From Caulobacterales bacterium (lineage in GTDB: Bacteria; Pseudomonadota; Alphaproteobacteria; Caulobacterales; Caulobacteraceae), in assembly GCA_016183935.1 (NCBI GenBank), contig JACPDR010000015.1, positions 1 through 64,000 of the forward strand: 64,000 nucleotides of DNA, given 5' to 3'. The notes under the pieces are model-generated. The model did no database searches. It was given only the letters and a program-made list of their open reading frames with translations, and was not told the DNA's origin. Below are positions 31,217 through 39,657 of this stretch, piece by piece (within the stretch, counting starts at the first letter, position 1; every line of letters begins with the position of its first letter). The translations under genes and the position numbers were made by a program.

Positions 31217-31420
31217 GTCCGGTCATCCTTTCGCCGTCATCGCCCGGCTCACAATGCCGCCGTTGCGCTGGCGCGCTACATATCAGGGGACGGCCCAGCC
31301 ACAAGGCGCGGCGAGTCTTTTAGGGCAACTTCTTCCCGCATTGGCGCGGGGTTGTCGGCTGGTGTAGAGATCGCGTCTCGTTTCCGGGGGCGCCGACGGG
31401 TCGATGCCCGCCGGCCCGTT

Positions 31421-32281
31421 ATGTTGAGGTCGTCCTTGCCTGCTTCCAAGTTCCGCACCGGCCTGATCCTTTCGGCCGTGGCCGTGTCAGCCCTGACGAT
31501 TTCGGCCTGCGCCGGCCGCGGCGACCGCCCGCGCCTCGCTTATGAGGAGCGCCCGGTCGAGGCGCTCTACAACACCGGCTACCAGCGTTTGGAGAGCCGG
31601 CGCTGGGGCGACGCGATCGACTATTTCCAGGAGGTCGAGCGCCAGCATCCGTATTCGGAATGGTCGCGCCGCGCGATCCTGATGCAGATCTACGCCCACT
31701 ATCAGAGCAACGACTACGCCGAGGCCATCGCGGCGTCGGACCGGTTCATCCAGCTGTTCCCGGGCAATCCGAGCGCGCCCTACGCCTTCTACATGAAGGC
31801 CTTGGCCAACTTCGAGCAGATCACCGACGTGGGCCGGGACCAGGGTTACGCCCAGGCGGCCCTGGACGGCCTGAAGGACGTGCAGCGGCGCTATCCCGGC
31901 ACGCCCTACGCCATCGACGCCACGGTCAAGATCGACATGGTCAACGACCAGTTGGCCTGCAAGGAAATGGCGATCGGCCGCTACTACCAGCGCGCCGGTC
32001 AGCCGCTGGCGGCGATCAACCGCTACAAGACCGTTATCGACAACGAAGCCTACCAGCGCACCTCGCACGCCCCGGAGGCGCTGTACCGGCTGGTCGAGGT
32101 CAACCTGCAGCTCGGCCTGAAGGAAGAGGCGACCCGCAACGGCGCCGTTCTGGGCTTCAACTATCCGGGCAGCCCCTGGTACGCCGAGGCCTACGCCCTG
32201 CTGACCGAGGAAGGGCAGCGCCCCGACGTCGCCCCGGAAGGTCAGCGCGAGAGCTGGCTGAGGCGCATCATCCCGGGCTGA
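31421..32281 (+). CDS. bamD: BamD, outer-membrane protein assembly lipoprotein
   Basis: Essential lipoprotein of the BAM complex. From the ATG at 31421 the 286-residue product has a signal with lipobox ISAC, then a TPR superhelix: ALYNTGYQRLESRRWGDAI, DYFQEVERQHPYSEW, RAILMQIYAHYQSNDYAEAI and FPGNPSAPYAFYMKALANFE. An in-frame upstream start at 31352 is possible but lacks signal features. In Caulobacter-type genomes bamD follows lpxC and precedes recN; here recN follows but lpxC does not precede. Confidence 0.94.
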   Translation: MLRSSLPASKFRTGLILSAVAVSALTISACAGRGDRPRLAYEERPVEALYNTGYQRLESRRWGDAIDYFQEVERQHPYSEWSRRAILMQIYAHYQSNDYAEAIAASDRFIQLFPGNPSAPYAFYMKALANFEQITDVGRDQGYAQAALDGLKDVQRRYPGTPYAIDATVKIDMVNDQLACKEMAIGRYYQRAGQPLAAINRYKTVIDNEAYQRTSHAPEALYRLVEVNLQLGLKEEATRNGAVLGFNYPGSPWYAEAYALLTEEGQRPDVAPEGQRESWLRRIIPG

Positions 32282-32302
32282 CGTCCGCTTCTGTCGCAAG
32301 GG

Positions 32303-32326
32303 GCGGTCATGAAGGACGATGACCGC
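32303..32326 (+). other. Perfect hairpin between bamD and recN
   Basis: An 8-bp perfect stem (GCGGTCAT/ATGACCGC) with an 8-nt loop lies 21 bp after the bamD stop. There is no T-run after it, so it is more likely an attenuator or mRNA-stabilising structure than a full terminator. Confidence 0.6.
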
Positions 32327-32371
32327 TAGACTGACGGCCATGGCGAATCAGACCCGGACGACCGCGCCCCC

Positions 32372-34072
32372 ATGCTGACCGCCCTCTCGATCCGTGACAT
32401 CGTGCTGGTGGACGCGCTCGATCTCGAGGTCGAGGGCGGCCTGACCGTGCTGACCGGCGAGACCGGGGCGGGCAAGTCGATCATTCTCGACGCCCTCGGT
32501 CTGGCCCTCGGCGCGCGGGCGGACGCTGGTCTGGTGCGTTCGGGGGCGAAACAGGCCACCGCCACCGCCGTGTTCACCGCGCCCGACGACCCGGCCCTGA
32601 TCGAGATGATCGCCGCACGCGGCTTCGAGGTCGCCCCGGGCGAGGAGCTGATCCTGCGCCGGACGCTCACCGCCGACGGCCGCGGCCGCGCCTTTGTCAA
32701 CGACCAGCCCGCCGGCGTCGCCGCCCTGCGTGAGATCGGCCAGGCGCTGGTTGAGGTGCACGGCCAGCATGAGACCGTCGGCCTGCTGGACTGGAAGACC
32801 CACCGGGCCCTGCTCGACAACTACGGCGGCCTCCAGCCGCAGCTGGCGGGCGTCGCCGCCGCCGCCGACCGGCTCAGGGCGGCCGAGCGGGCGGTGGCCG
32901 ATCTGAAAGCCGCCGCCGCCGACGCCGCCGCCCACCGGGAGGAGCTGGAACAGAACCTCGCCGACCTCGATGCGCTCGACCCGCGCGCCGACGAGGAAAC
33001 CGAGCTGGCCGGCGAGCGAGCCCTGCTGGGCGCGGCGGAAAAGGCCATCGCCGACCTCGCCGACGCCCGGACCTCGCTGGGCGGGGACAAGCTGTCGCGC
33101 AACCTCGCCGCCGCCCTGCGGGCCGTCGAGCATGCGCGCCAGCGGGCGGGGCAGGCGGGTACGGATCCCGAGCATCCGCTGCTGCTGAAACTGTCGGCCG
33201 CCGCTGAGGCCATCGACCGCACGCTGGTGGAGGCCGAGGAGGCCATCGCCTGCGTCGACGCCGCCGCCGACGCCTTCGACTTCGAGCCCGGCCGCCTCGA
33301 CAAGGCCGAGGAGCGGCTGTTCGCCCTGCGCGCCGCCGCCCGCAAGCTGAATGCCTCGGTCGAGCTGCTGCCGACCCTGCGTGTGCGCTTCCGCGAGCAG
33401 CTCAGGCTGATCGAGGACGGCGCCGAGGCCATCACCGCCGGCGAGCGCGCCGCCTCGGCCGCCCGCGAGGCCTATGACGTCGCCGCCGTGTTGCTGACCT
33501 CGGCGCGGGAGGCGGCAGCCGAGCGCCTGACTGCGGCGGTGATGGGCGAACTCGGGCCGCTGAAGCTGGACCGCGCCCGTTTCCGGGTCGCCTTCGAGCC
33601 CGTGGCGGATGGCCGACGCGGACCGTCGGGCGTCGAGACGGTGCGGTTCGAGATCGCCACCAACGCCGGCACGGCCTTCGGACCGTTGGACGCCATCGCC
33701 TCGGGAGGCGAACTGGCCCGTTTCGCCTTGGCCATGAAGGCGGCGCTGGCCGGGCGCGAGGACCAGCGCCAGCCTGTGATGATCTTCGACGAGGTCGACC
33801 AGGGCGTCGGCGGGGCGGTGGCCTCGGCCGTGGGCGCCCGGCTGCAGCGCCTCTCCCGGGGCGCTCAGGTCCTGGTGGTGACCCACAGCCCGCAGGTCGC
33901 GTCCCGCGCCGACACCCACTGGAAGGTCCGCAAGGCCGACCACGCCGGGTTGACCAGGACCACGGTCGACGCCCTCGACGACGGTGCGCGCCGCGAGGAG
34001 ATCGCCCGTATGCTGTCAGGCGCCACGATTACCGACGAAGCCCGCGCAGCGGCCCGGGCCCTGATCGGCTAG
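32372..34072 (+). CDS. recN: RecN, DNA repair SMC-like ATPase
   Basis: Recombinational repair protein of the SMC family, 566 residues. Walker A is GETGAGKS (residues 29-36), followed by coiled coils around residues 160-380 with Ala/Glu-rich heptads. The C-terminal ATPase half has IASGGELARFALAMKAAL and the Walker B FDEVDQGVGGAVASAVG, then VTHSPQVAS. The ATG lies 90 bp after bamD with the hairpin in between. The stop overlaps that of the convergent next gene. ligA, a frequent downstream neighbour, is absent here. Confidence 0.97.
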   Translation: MLTALSIRDIVLVDALDLEVEGGLTVLTGETGAGKSIILDALGLALGARADAGLVRSGAKQATATAVFTAPDDPALIEMIAARGFEVAPGEELILRRTLTADGRGRAFVNDQPAGVAALREIGQALVEVHGQHETVGLLDWKTHRALLDNYGGLQPQLAGVAAAADRLRAAERAVADLKAAAADAAAHREELEQNLADLDALDPRADEETELAGERALLGAAEKAIADLADARTSLGGDKLSRNLAAALRAVEHARQRAGQAGTDPEHPLLLKLSAAAEAIDRTLVEAEEAIACVDAAADAFDFEPGRLDKAEERLFALRAAARKLNASVELLPTLRVRFREQLRLIEDGAEAITAGERAASAAREAYDVAAVLLTSAREAAAERLTAAVMGELGPLKLDRARFRVAFEPVADGRRGPSGVETVRFEIATNAGTAFGPLDAIASGGELARFALAMKAALAGREDQRQPVMIFDEVDQGVGGAVASAVGARLQRLSRGAQVLVVTHSPQVASRADTHWKVRKADHAGLTRTTVDALDDGARREEIARMLSGATITDEARAAARALIG

Positions 34073-34974
34073 ACCCCGAGAATCCAGCCTTCTTCCCGCT
34101 CGACCCGGGCGATCAGCGCCTCGTCCGCGCCCTTGGGCGGGGCGAAGGCTTTCGACAGGTCGCCCGCCTCGTCCATTCTGGCCAGAGCCTCGGCGGTGGC
34201 GCGGACCTGGGCCTGGTCCTTGAACTCCCCCGGGTTGGGTTTGCCCTCGAACATGGACGGCCAGACCTCGACCACCAACGCCGACAGCGGCTCCACGTCG
34301 GCGGCGTCCAGGGCTCGCCAACCGGTTCCGAACGGCCACACGGCGCCCGAGGGACCGAGGCTCTCCAGCAGACGGCGCACCGCCGGAATGCCGACCAGCG
34401 TCTGGCCGCCCACAGCCCCGGCCCCGTGCATCTGCCAGACGCTCTTGGGCTGGAGCTTGCCCTTGCGAACGGCTGCCTCGGTGGCCCGGAACTCGGGGAT
34501 GTCCGCGCCCGCGCCGGCCGGTGGCTTGGTCGTGGTCAGCCAGCGCTGCGCCTGCTTGGCCGGCGCGCCCCACATCGGCCAGGCCTGGTCGGTCATCAGC
34601 CGGTTGATCTTGGCCGCCACCTGATAGCGGTTGTTGGTGTTGTCCGGCTTGTCGACGACGTTCGAGGCGATGAATTTCCACATCGCCTGCCACGGTGTTC
34701 CGCCCAGCTTGAGCCGTTCCGCCGTGCCGGCCGGATAGCCGAAGTTGAAGTCGAAGCCGACCAGAACCCGGTCGCCGCGCTTGCGATGCTCCGCCAGCAG
34801 CGAAGCAAGCAGCTTTTCGCCCTCGGCCCGCGTGGCGACGTTGTGCGTCTCGGTATACAGGCGGAACCGGACGTCCCGCTTGGCTACGCCGATCCACACC
34901 GACTGATCGCCCAGCTTCTTGCCCTCGGCGGCGGTCCAGTCGGCGATGATGTAGGCGTCGAACAGACGGGCCAC
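34069..34974 (-). CDS. Conserved hypothetical protein, DUF429-like impression (301 aa)
   Basis: No confident family. The GTG-started product begins DAYIIADWTAAEGKKLGDQSVWIGV and continues with VLVGFDFNFGYPAG, an acidic-strand arrangement (ADW..., GFDFNFG) reminiscent of RNase H-fold nuclease-like DUF429 proteins. Later segments are NNRYQVAAKINRLM, GAGAVGGQTLVGIPAVRRLLE and VVEVWPSMFEG. No signal peptide or TM segment. It overlaps the convergent recN stop by a few bases. A nuclease role would fit the neighbourhood but is speculative. Confidence 0.72.
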   Translation of the reverse strand: MARLFDAYIIADWTAAEGKKLGDQSVWIGVAKRDVRFRLYTETHNVATRAEGEKLLASLLAEHRKRGDRVLVGFDFNFGYPAGTAERLKLGGTPWQAMWKFIASNVVDKPDNTNNRYQVAAKINRLMTDQAWPMWGAPAKQAQRWLTTTKPPAGAGADIPEFRATEAAVRKGKLQPKSVWQMHGAGAVGGQTLVGIPAVRRLLESLGPSGAVWPFGTGWRALDAADVEPLSALVVEVWPSMFEGKPNPGEFKDQAQVRATAEALARMDEAGDLSKAFAPPKGADEALIARVEREEGWILGV

Positions 34975-35052
34975 GGCGGGCGCTCCGGGTTACTCGGTGA
35001 CAAGGGATGGGGGCTTCTAGCGTTCCGGCGGCGGGGGAGGAAGGGCGAACGC

Positions 35053-35568
35053 TCAGCCCTTCAGCAGCGCCTCGAGGTGCGACAGCCAGCGGCGGCCCAG
35101 CCGGAGGGCCTCGGCCGGCGAACTCGTCTGTACGGGCAGGGTGGCGTCCCACAGGGCCAGTTCGAACTCGGGATGGCGGGCGTCTCCGAACATCAGCCGC
35201 AGCACCACCTGCTCGGCGTCGGGCGCCAGCACGTCCAACGACTTGCGGGTCTCGCCGCGGCGGACGCGGGCTACGACATGGCCATCGACGATGATTTCCC
35301 CGCCGTCGATCTCCTCAAAGGCGTAGACCAGCCCGGCGGCCCCCCGCTTCCACAGCACCGCCACCTGGGCCCCGTCGAAATCCAGACCCGCTGCGCGGCC
35401 CTCGGCGGGGGACAGAGCCTCGGCCTCGGGCGTCGCCCCCAGCGATTTGAGCAGGGCCCGGCGCATGCGGCGCACGGGCTCCATCCACCAGGCGAGAACC
35501 AGGGCTCCGGTGGTCAGGGCGGCCGCCGCCAGGGCCACCAGCAGTATGACCCGGAGCACCTCGGCCAT
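35053..35568 (-). CDS. Single-pass membrane protein, 171 aa, unknown function
   Basis: Residues 6-28 (VILLVALAAAALTTGALVLAWWM) form one N-terminal membrane helix, followed by a basic patch (RRMRRALL) and a soluble domain of beta character: DFDGAQVAVLWKRGAAGLVYAF, GEIIVDGHVVARVRRGETRKSLDV. The start at 35568 directly follows the xth stop region (2-bp gap), so it is probably expressed with xth. No family recognised. Confidence 0.75.
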   Translation of the reverse strand: MAEVLRVILLVALAAAALTTGALVLAWWMEPVRRMRRALLKSLGATPEAEALSPAEGRAAGLDFDGAQVAVLWKRGAAGLVYAFEEIDGGEIIVDGHVVARVRRGETRKSLDVLAPDAEQVVLRLMFGDARHPEFELALWDATLPVQTSSPAEALRLGRRWLSHLEALLKG

Positions 35569-35570
35569 GG

Positions 35571-36368
35571 TCAGTCTTCCAGGTCGATCACGACCGGCAC
35601 GTGGTCGGAGGGCTTGTCCATGTCGCGGGCGTCGCGATGGGTCTCGATCGACCGGAAGCGGTCGGCCGCCTGCGGCGACAGCAGGTGGAAGTCGATGCGG
35701 ATGCCGTGGTCGCGCTGCCAGGCGCCCGCCTGGTAGTCCCAGAAGGTGAAGGTTCCCGGCGGCTGTTTGCCAAGTTCGCCCGCGTCGGAAAGGCCCAGGT
35801 GCTGCAGCGTCCGGAAGGCGGCCTGGCTCTGGGGCTGGAACAGGGCGTCGCCGATCCAGGCGGCCGGGTTCTTCGCATCCGCCGGCGTCGGGATGACGTT
35901 GTAGTCGCCGCACAGGGTGAACGGCTCCTCGAGCGCCAGAAGATCGCGCGCGTGGGCGTGCAGCCGTTCGTACCAGGCTAGCTTGTACGCGAATTTGTCC
36001 GTGCCGACCGGATTGCCGTTGGGCAGGTAGATGCAGCCCACCCTCACCGGCCGCGGCGCTTCGACGACCGCCTCGATGTAGCGGGACTGTTCCGCGTCGG
36101 CCTCATATCCGGATGCGTCCACCCCCGGCAGGCCGCGGCGGATGTCGGAGAGCGGGTATTTCGAGAGGAGGGCGACGCCGTTGTAGCTCTTCTGCCCGTG
36201 GGTCTCGACGTTGTAGCCAAGGCTCTCAAAGGCCTCGCGCGGGAATTTCTCGTCGATGCATTTGATTTCCTGCAGGCAGGCCACGTCCGGCAGGGCCGCT
36301 TCCAGCCAGGCCAGCACGGTCGGCAGGCGGGCGTTGACCGAGTTCACGTTCCAGGTGGCGATGCGCAT
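35571..36368 (-). CDS. xth: Exodeoxyribonuclease III
   Basis: AP endonuclease/3'-5' exonuclease of the EEP superfamily, 265 residues. Motifs: MRIATWNVNSVNARL at the start, LQEIKCIDEKFP with the metal-binding Glu, YNGVALLSKYP, CGDYNVIPTPAD with the Asp/Asn pair, RIDFHLLSP and the final KPSDHVPVV containing the catalytic His. It works in base-excision repair downstream of glycosylases such as the MutY encoded at 12873. The downstream small membrane gene is 2 bp away. Confidence 0.96.
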   Translation of the reverse strand: MRIATWNVNSVNARLPTVLAWLEAALPDVACLQEIKCIDEKFPREAFESLGYNVETHGQKSYNGVALLSKYPLSDIRRGLPGVDASGYEADAEQSRYIEAVVEAPRPVRVGCIYLPNGNPVGTDKFAYKLAWYERLHAHARDLLALEEPFTLCGDYNVIPTPADAKNPAAWIGDALFQPQSQAAFRTLQHLGLSDAGELGKQPPGTFTFWDYQAGAWQRDHGIRIDFHLLSPQAADRFRSIETHRDARDMDKPSDHVPVVIDLED

Positions 36369-36423
36369 AACCGATGATTACGGCGCGTCGGGTAGGTCTG
36401 TGAAGCGCTGATCGCCCAAGCGA

Positions 36424-36451
36424 AACGCCCCGGAGCGGACCCCGGGGCGTT
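36424..36451 (-). terminator. Intrinsic terminator after the first Cys-rich gene
   Basis: A 10-bp perfect stem (AACGCCCCGG/CCGGGGCGTT) with an 8-nt loop ends in TTTCG on the minus strand. Its stem sequence nearly repeats the terminator at 37534-37559. Confidence 0.82.
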
Positions 36452-36475
36452 CTGATTGCATATGGAGACGGGATT

Positions 36476-37456
36476 CTACTGTCCGGCGGCGGCCTCAGGG
36501 GCGGCGATCCGGGTGAGGGTGCATCCGCTGCCAATGCGTTGGGCCCTGTCGCAGGGATAGATCTGGGTGACCGCGTTGTCCTTCACCTGGGCGACGTAGC
36601 CGTCGCCCGAGGCGCATTTGACCTCGATGAAACGGCCGGTGTCGTTCTGGGCCAGAAGCTGGATCCGTTGGGTGTCGCAATCGTCGATCGCCGTGCCGAC
36701 GAGGAGCGGATGGAACCCGGCCACCTGTTCCTCCGGGGTGGTGAACTGACAGGTCAGGCTCATCCCCATGATCTGCAGGCAGTCGGTCTTGCTCCATCCC
36801 TGGGCCGTCTTCTCGATGTGATACCCGTCGGCGCCGGCGCATCCGACCTCATAGACGAGATTGCCCTCCGGGGTCGCGCCGAGCGCCTTGCCGGCGTCCA
36901 CCTGGCACGGCACGCCGGCTTCGCGGGCGAAGCTGGCGACAACCACGGCGCCGTTCTGGTTGACGGGCAGGGCGCAGACGGAGTTGGCCGGCGCCTCGCT
37001 GCCCTGGGCCCGCATCTGTTCAGCCTGGGCGGCGAGCATCAGGCAGTCGAAGGTTTGCGGCGGCGTAGCGGTCGTCAGGATGTAGCCGGCGCCGTCCACG
37101 CAGGCGACTTCATAGAGCTCATTGTTGTCGTTCGTCGTGCCAAGCAGGGCGGACTCGCCCACCTGGCAGGAGAGGCCGGCCGCCGTGGCGGCGGCCTGGG
37201 CCGATCGGGCGATCTGTTCGGGCGACGGCTGACGACCGCGGCGGTCCGTGCGCCGGCGGTCGCCTTCGAGCGCGTCCATGGCCTGCTCCCGGTTCAGCAC
37301 CGATTGCCGGTCCCTCGCCTGTTGCTGCGCGCCCGCCGTCCGCAGGTCCCCCATCTCTGTCCGCCCGCCCTGCGCCTGCGCGTGCGCCCGATCGACAGCC
37401 GGCATGGACGCGATGAGCGCCGCCGCCGTGACGGCGGCAAGTCTGAGAAGGGTCAT
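36476..37456 (-). CDS. Cys-rich secreted protein, family member 1 (326 aa)
   Basis: Signal peptide to about residue 28 (AHAQ), a charged Arg/Gln-rich segment, then repeated cysteine modules. Each module has a Cys, a [YF]E-V-x-C core about 20 residues later, an aromatic GY and a further Cys: CQVGESALLG...YEVACVDGAGY...TFDC, then CQVDAGKALG...YEVGCAGADGY...KTDC, then CDTQRIQLLA...IEVKCASGDGY...YPC. All cysteines fall in such positions, consistent with repeated disulfide-bonded domains in the periplasm. It is the last of three tandem paralogs reading toward lower coordinates. The family is unknown to me. The start at 37456 is chosen for its signal peptide. Confidence 0.84.
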   Translation of the reverse strand: MTLLRLAAVTAAALIASMPAVDRAHAQAQGGRTEMGDLRTAGAQQQARDRQSVLNREQAMDALEGDRRRTDRRGRQPSPEQIARSAQAAATAAGLSCQVGESALLGTTNDNNELYEVACVDGAGYILTTATPPQTFDCLMLAAQAEQMRAQGSEAPANSVCALPVNQNGAVVVASFAREAGVPCQVDAGKALGATPEGNLVYEVGCAGADGYHIEKTAQGWSKTDCLQIMGMSLTCQFTTPEEQVAGFHPLLVGTAIDDCDTQRIQLLAQNDTGRFIEVKCASGDGYVAQVKDNAVTQIYPCDRAQRIGSGCTLTRIAAPEAAAGQ

Positions 37457-37533
37457 TTGGGATCCTGGCTGCGGTTGCGACCGACTGATACGCGCAGCCG
37501 GCGTGAAGGCCAAATCGCCTGGCGCGAACGAAA

Positions 37534-37559
37534 ACGCCCCGGAGCGAACTCCGGGGCGT
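37534..37559 (-). terminator. Intrinsic terminator after the second Cys-rich gene
   Basis: An 11-bp perfect stem (ACGCCCCGGAG/CTCCGGGGCGT) closes a TTCG tetraloop on the minus strand and is followed by TTTTCG. Confidence 0.92.
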
Positions 37560-37582
37560 CGTCGTCGGTCTCCGGGACCGTT

Positions 37583-38611
37583 CTAGTTTTCGGCGGGCGC
37601 GGTCGCCGGAGCGGCGGCCGTCAGAGTGCAGCCGCCGGCGATGGTCGCCGCCTCGGCGCAGGGATGGACCCGTTGCGCGGTGAAGGTGGTTCCGACGCGG
37701 GCGAAATAACCGTCGCCGGCCCCGCACTTGACCTCATAGACCGTGAGACCCTGGGCGTCGCGGCCGACCCGGCGGGCCTGCTGAACGTCGCAAGCCGCGG
37801 CGTCCGTTCCGGCCAGAACCGTGCTCCAGGCCCCCTTGGTCTCGGCCGCCGTGGAATAGCGGCACGTCTCCTGCTGAATCGCCAGATCCCAGCACGGGGT
37901 CGGGGACCAGCCGTCGGCCTTTTGCTCAAGCCAATAGCCGTCGCTGTCCGCGCAGCCGATTTCGTAGATGATGTTTCCGGCGGTGCTCTTGCCGATCGCG
38001 GAGCCCCGGTCGACCGTGCAGGCGATGCCTGCGGCGCGGGCGTAGGTCGACAGGACCGGCACAGGGTCCAGGTTGATCGGCAGGGTGCACTGCTGGCCGA
38101 CATCGGCGGCCGGATCGCGCAAGCGGCTGGTCTCGGCCTGGCCGGCCAGTTCCAGACAGTTGAAGGTCTGGGGCGGCGTGGAGCCGACCGCCAGGAAGCC
38201 GGGCGCCCCGGCGCAGACGGCTTCATAGGTCGAATGCTGCTCGGCGGTGACGCCCAGAAGCGTCGCCTCGGTGACCTGGCAGCTGACGCCGGCGGCGCTC
38301 AGAAGAGCCTGGGCGGCGAGCTTGTTTTCTTCCGGCGTGGGAGCCGCAGGCGGTTTCTCCTCCTCCTGCCCGGGCCGACGGCGGAGGCGTTCCGCCCGGC
38401 GCTCCTCGGCTGTTCGCCGGTTCAGCCGTGAACCGCTGCTATTGTCGCGCGTGACGGCCGTGGGATTGGCATCGGTAAGAGATCCCGGAGGGCTGGCCGG
38501 AGCGCCCTCAAAGGGGGGCGCTGTCTGCGTCTGGGCCGCCGCGCCGGCTGCGGAAGCGAGGACGAGCGCACAGGCCCCGCCCAGCGCGACGAGCATCTGT
38601 CGTTTGAACAC
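37583..38611 (-). CDS. Cys-rich secreted protein, family member 2 (342 aa)
   Basis: The GTG at 38611 is preferred because GGAG lies 8 bp upstream and it supplies a basic n-region (FKRQ) to the signal peptide that ends GAAAQ; an internal ATG at 38596 lacks a ribosome site. The mature part has an Arg/Glu-rich charged segment and the same cysteine modules as its neighbours: CQVTEATLLG...YEAVCAGAPGF, CTVDRGSAIG...YEIGCADSDGYWLEQKADGW, and CDVQQARRVG...YEVKCGAGDGYFARV. SGSRLNRR is also found in member 3. Probably periplasmic; function unknown. Confidence 0.85.
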   Translation of the reverse strand: MFKRQMLVALGGACALVLASAAGAAAQTQTAPPFEGAPASPPGSLTDANPTAVTRDNSSGSRLNRRTAEERRAERLRRRPGQEEEKPPAAPTPEENKLAAQALLSAAGVSCQVTEATLLGVTAEQHSTYEAVCAGAPGFLAVGSTPPQTFNCLELAGQAETSRLRDPAADVGQQCTLPINLDPVPVLSTYARAAGIACTVDRGSAIGKSTAGNIIYEIGCADSDGYWLEQKADGWSPTPCWDLAIQQETCRYSTAAETKGAWSTVLAGTDAAACDVQQARRVGRDAQGLTVYEVKCGAGDGYFARVGTTFTAQRVHPCAEAATIAGGCTLTAAAPATAPAEN

Positions 38612-38742
38612 CGTGAGACTCCGGAAATAACTGACCTTCCGTCTCCCTTGGCGGTCCCGCGCCGGGTGGTCAAGCGTAACCACCCGGCGCCGGGAACGTC
38701 CCCCGGCGGACCGGGGCTCCTCGCAGGACCTGACGTCGCTCG

Positions 38743-39531
38743 CTATGCGCGACGCGCGGCGAAGAGACAGGATTCCCCCGCCAGGGCGATCGTTTCGCAG
38801 CTCTGCAGCCTCCAGCCGTCGCCCGCCTTCTCGAGCCAATACCCATCGGCGTCGGAGCAGCCGACCTCGTAGATGAGATTGCCGTCCACGCTCCTGCCGA
38901 TGGCCACCGCCTGGTCGATCTGGCAGGTCACCCCGGATTGACGGGCCCACCCGCCGATCACGGCCAGACTGTTCTGGTTGGCGGGCAGTTCGCACTGGTG
39001 CCCGACGTTGGCGGCGGGATCCTCCATGCGCGCCACCGTGGCCGCGCCGGCCAGTTCAAAGCAGTTGAAAGACTGCGTCGGGGTCGAGGCGATCAGAAGG
39101 TAACCCGGCCCATCGGCGCAGGCGGTTTCATAGATCGGGGCTTCGTGGGGATCGACACCGGGGTGCGAGGCTTCGGTCACGCGGCAGTCCAGCCCGGCCG
39201 ATGTGGCGACGGTCTGGGCGGCGGCGAGAATCTGCGCCTGCGTGGCGACGCTCGGCGCCACCGCCTCCCCGCGTTCGGCCCGGCGACGTCGTTCCGCCTG
39301 GCGGCGTTCTTCGTTTCTCTGACGATTCAGGCGCGAGCCGCTCATATTGTCGCGCGTGATGGCGATGCCATTGGGGGGATCCGTCACACTCCCGGGCGGA
39401 ACGTTCGGAGCCCACTCGCCGGACCCCACGCCGCCTCCGGATGGCACTCCCTTCTGTGCCGACGCCGGCTCCACGGCGATGACAAGGCTGCAGGCGACGA
39501 TCAGTAAAGCGAACATCTTTCCGTTGAGCAT
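38743..39531 (-). CDS. Cys-rich secreted protein, family member 3, short form (262 aa)
   Basis: First and shortest of the three paralogs. Signal peptide to about residue 26 (ASAQ), then GSVTDPPNGIAITRDNMSGSRLNRQR, close to member 2, and an RRQAERRRRAERGE basic stretch. Only two cysteine modules are complete: CRVTEASHPG...YETACADGPGY and CQIDQAVAIG...YEVGCSDADGYWLEKAGDGW. It stops after SCLFAARRA, just where members 1 and 2 enter their third module. I found no continuation in other frames, so it is truncated or ancestral rather than frameshifted. A GGAG site precedes the ATG. Confidence 0.84.
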   Translation of the reverse strand: MLNGKMFALLIVACSLVIAVEPASAQKGVPSGGGVGSGEWAPNVPPGSVTDPPNGIAITRDNMSGSRLNRQRNEERRQAERRRRAERGEAVAPSVATQAQILAAAQTVATSAGLDCRVTEASHPGVDPHEAPIYETACADGPGYLLIASTPTQSFNCFELAGAATVARMEDPAANVGHQCELPANQNSLAVIGGWARQSGVTCQIDQAVAIGRSVDGNLIYEVGCSDADGYWLEKAGDGWRLQSCETIALAGESCLFAARRA

Positions 39532-39657
39532 GAAACCACTCCGGGATGATTTTTCAGGCCGCCACCCTTCGCCTTTGCGGCAACCCGGTCAAGCCGGGAC
39601 CCGCGGCAGGACTGGACGGCGGCGGCGGCTTCAGCGTATCTACCGGTTGAGTTTCAA

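Noticed and set aside
38683-38742. Search for a lost third module after the short Cys-rich paralog
   Set aside because: No residual similarity in any frame after its stop, so no frameshift is claimed.
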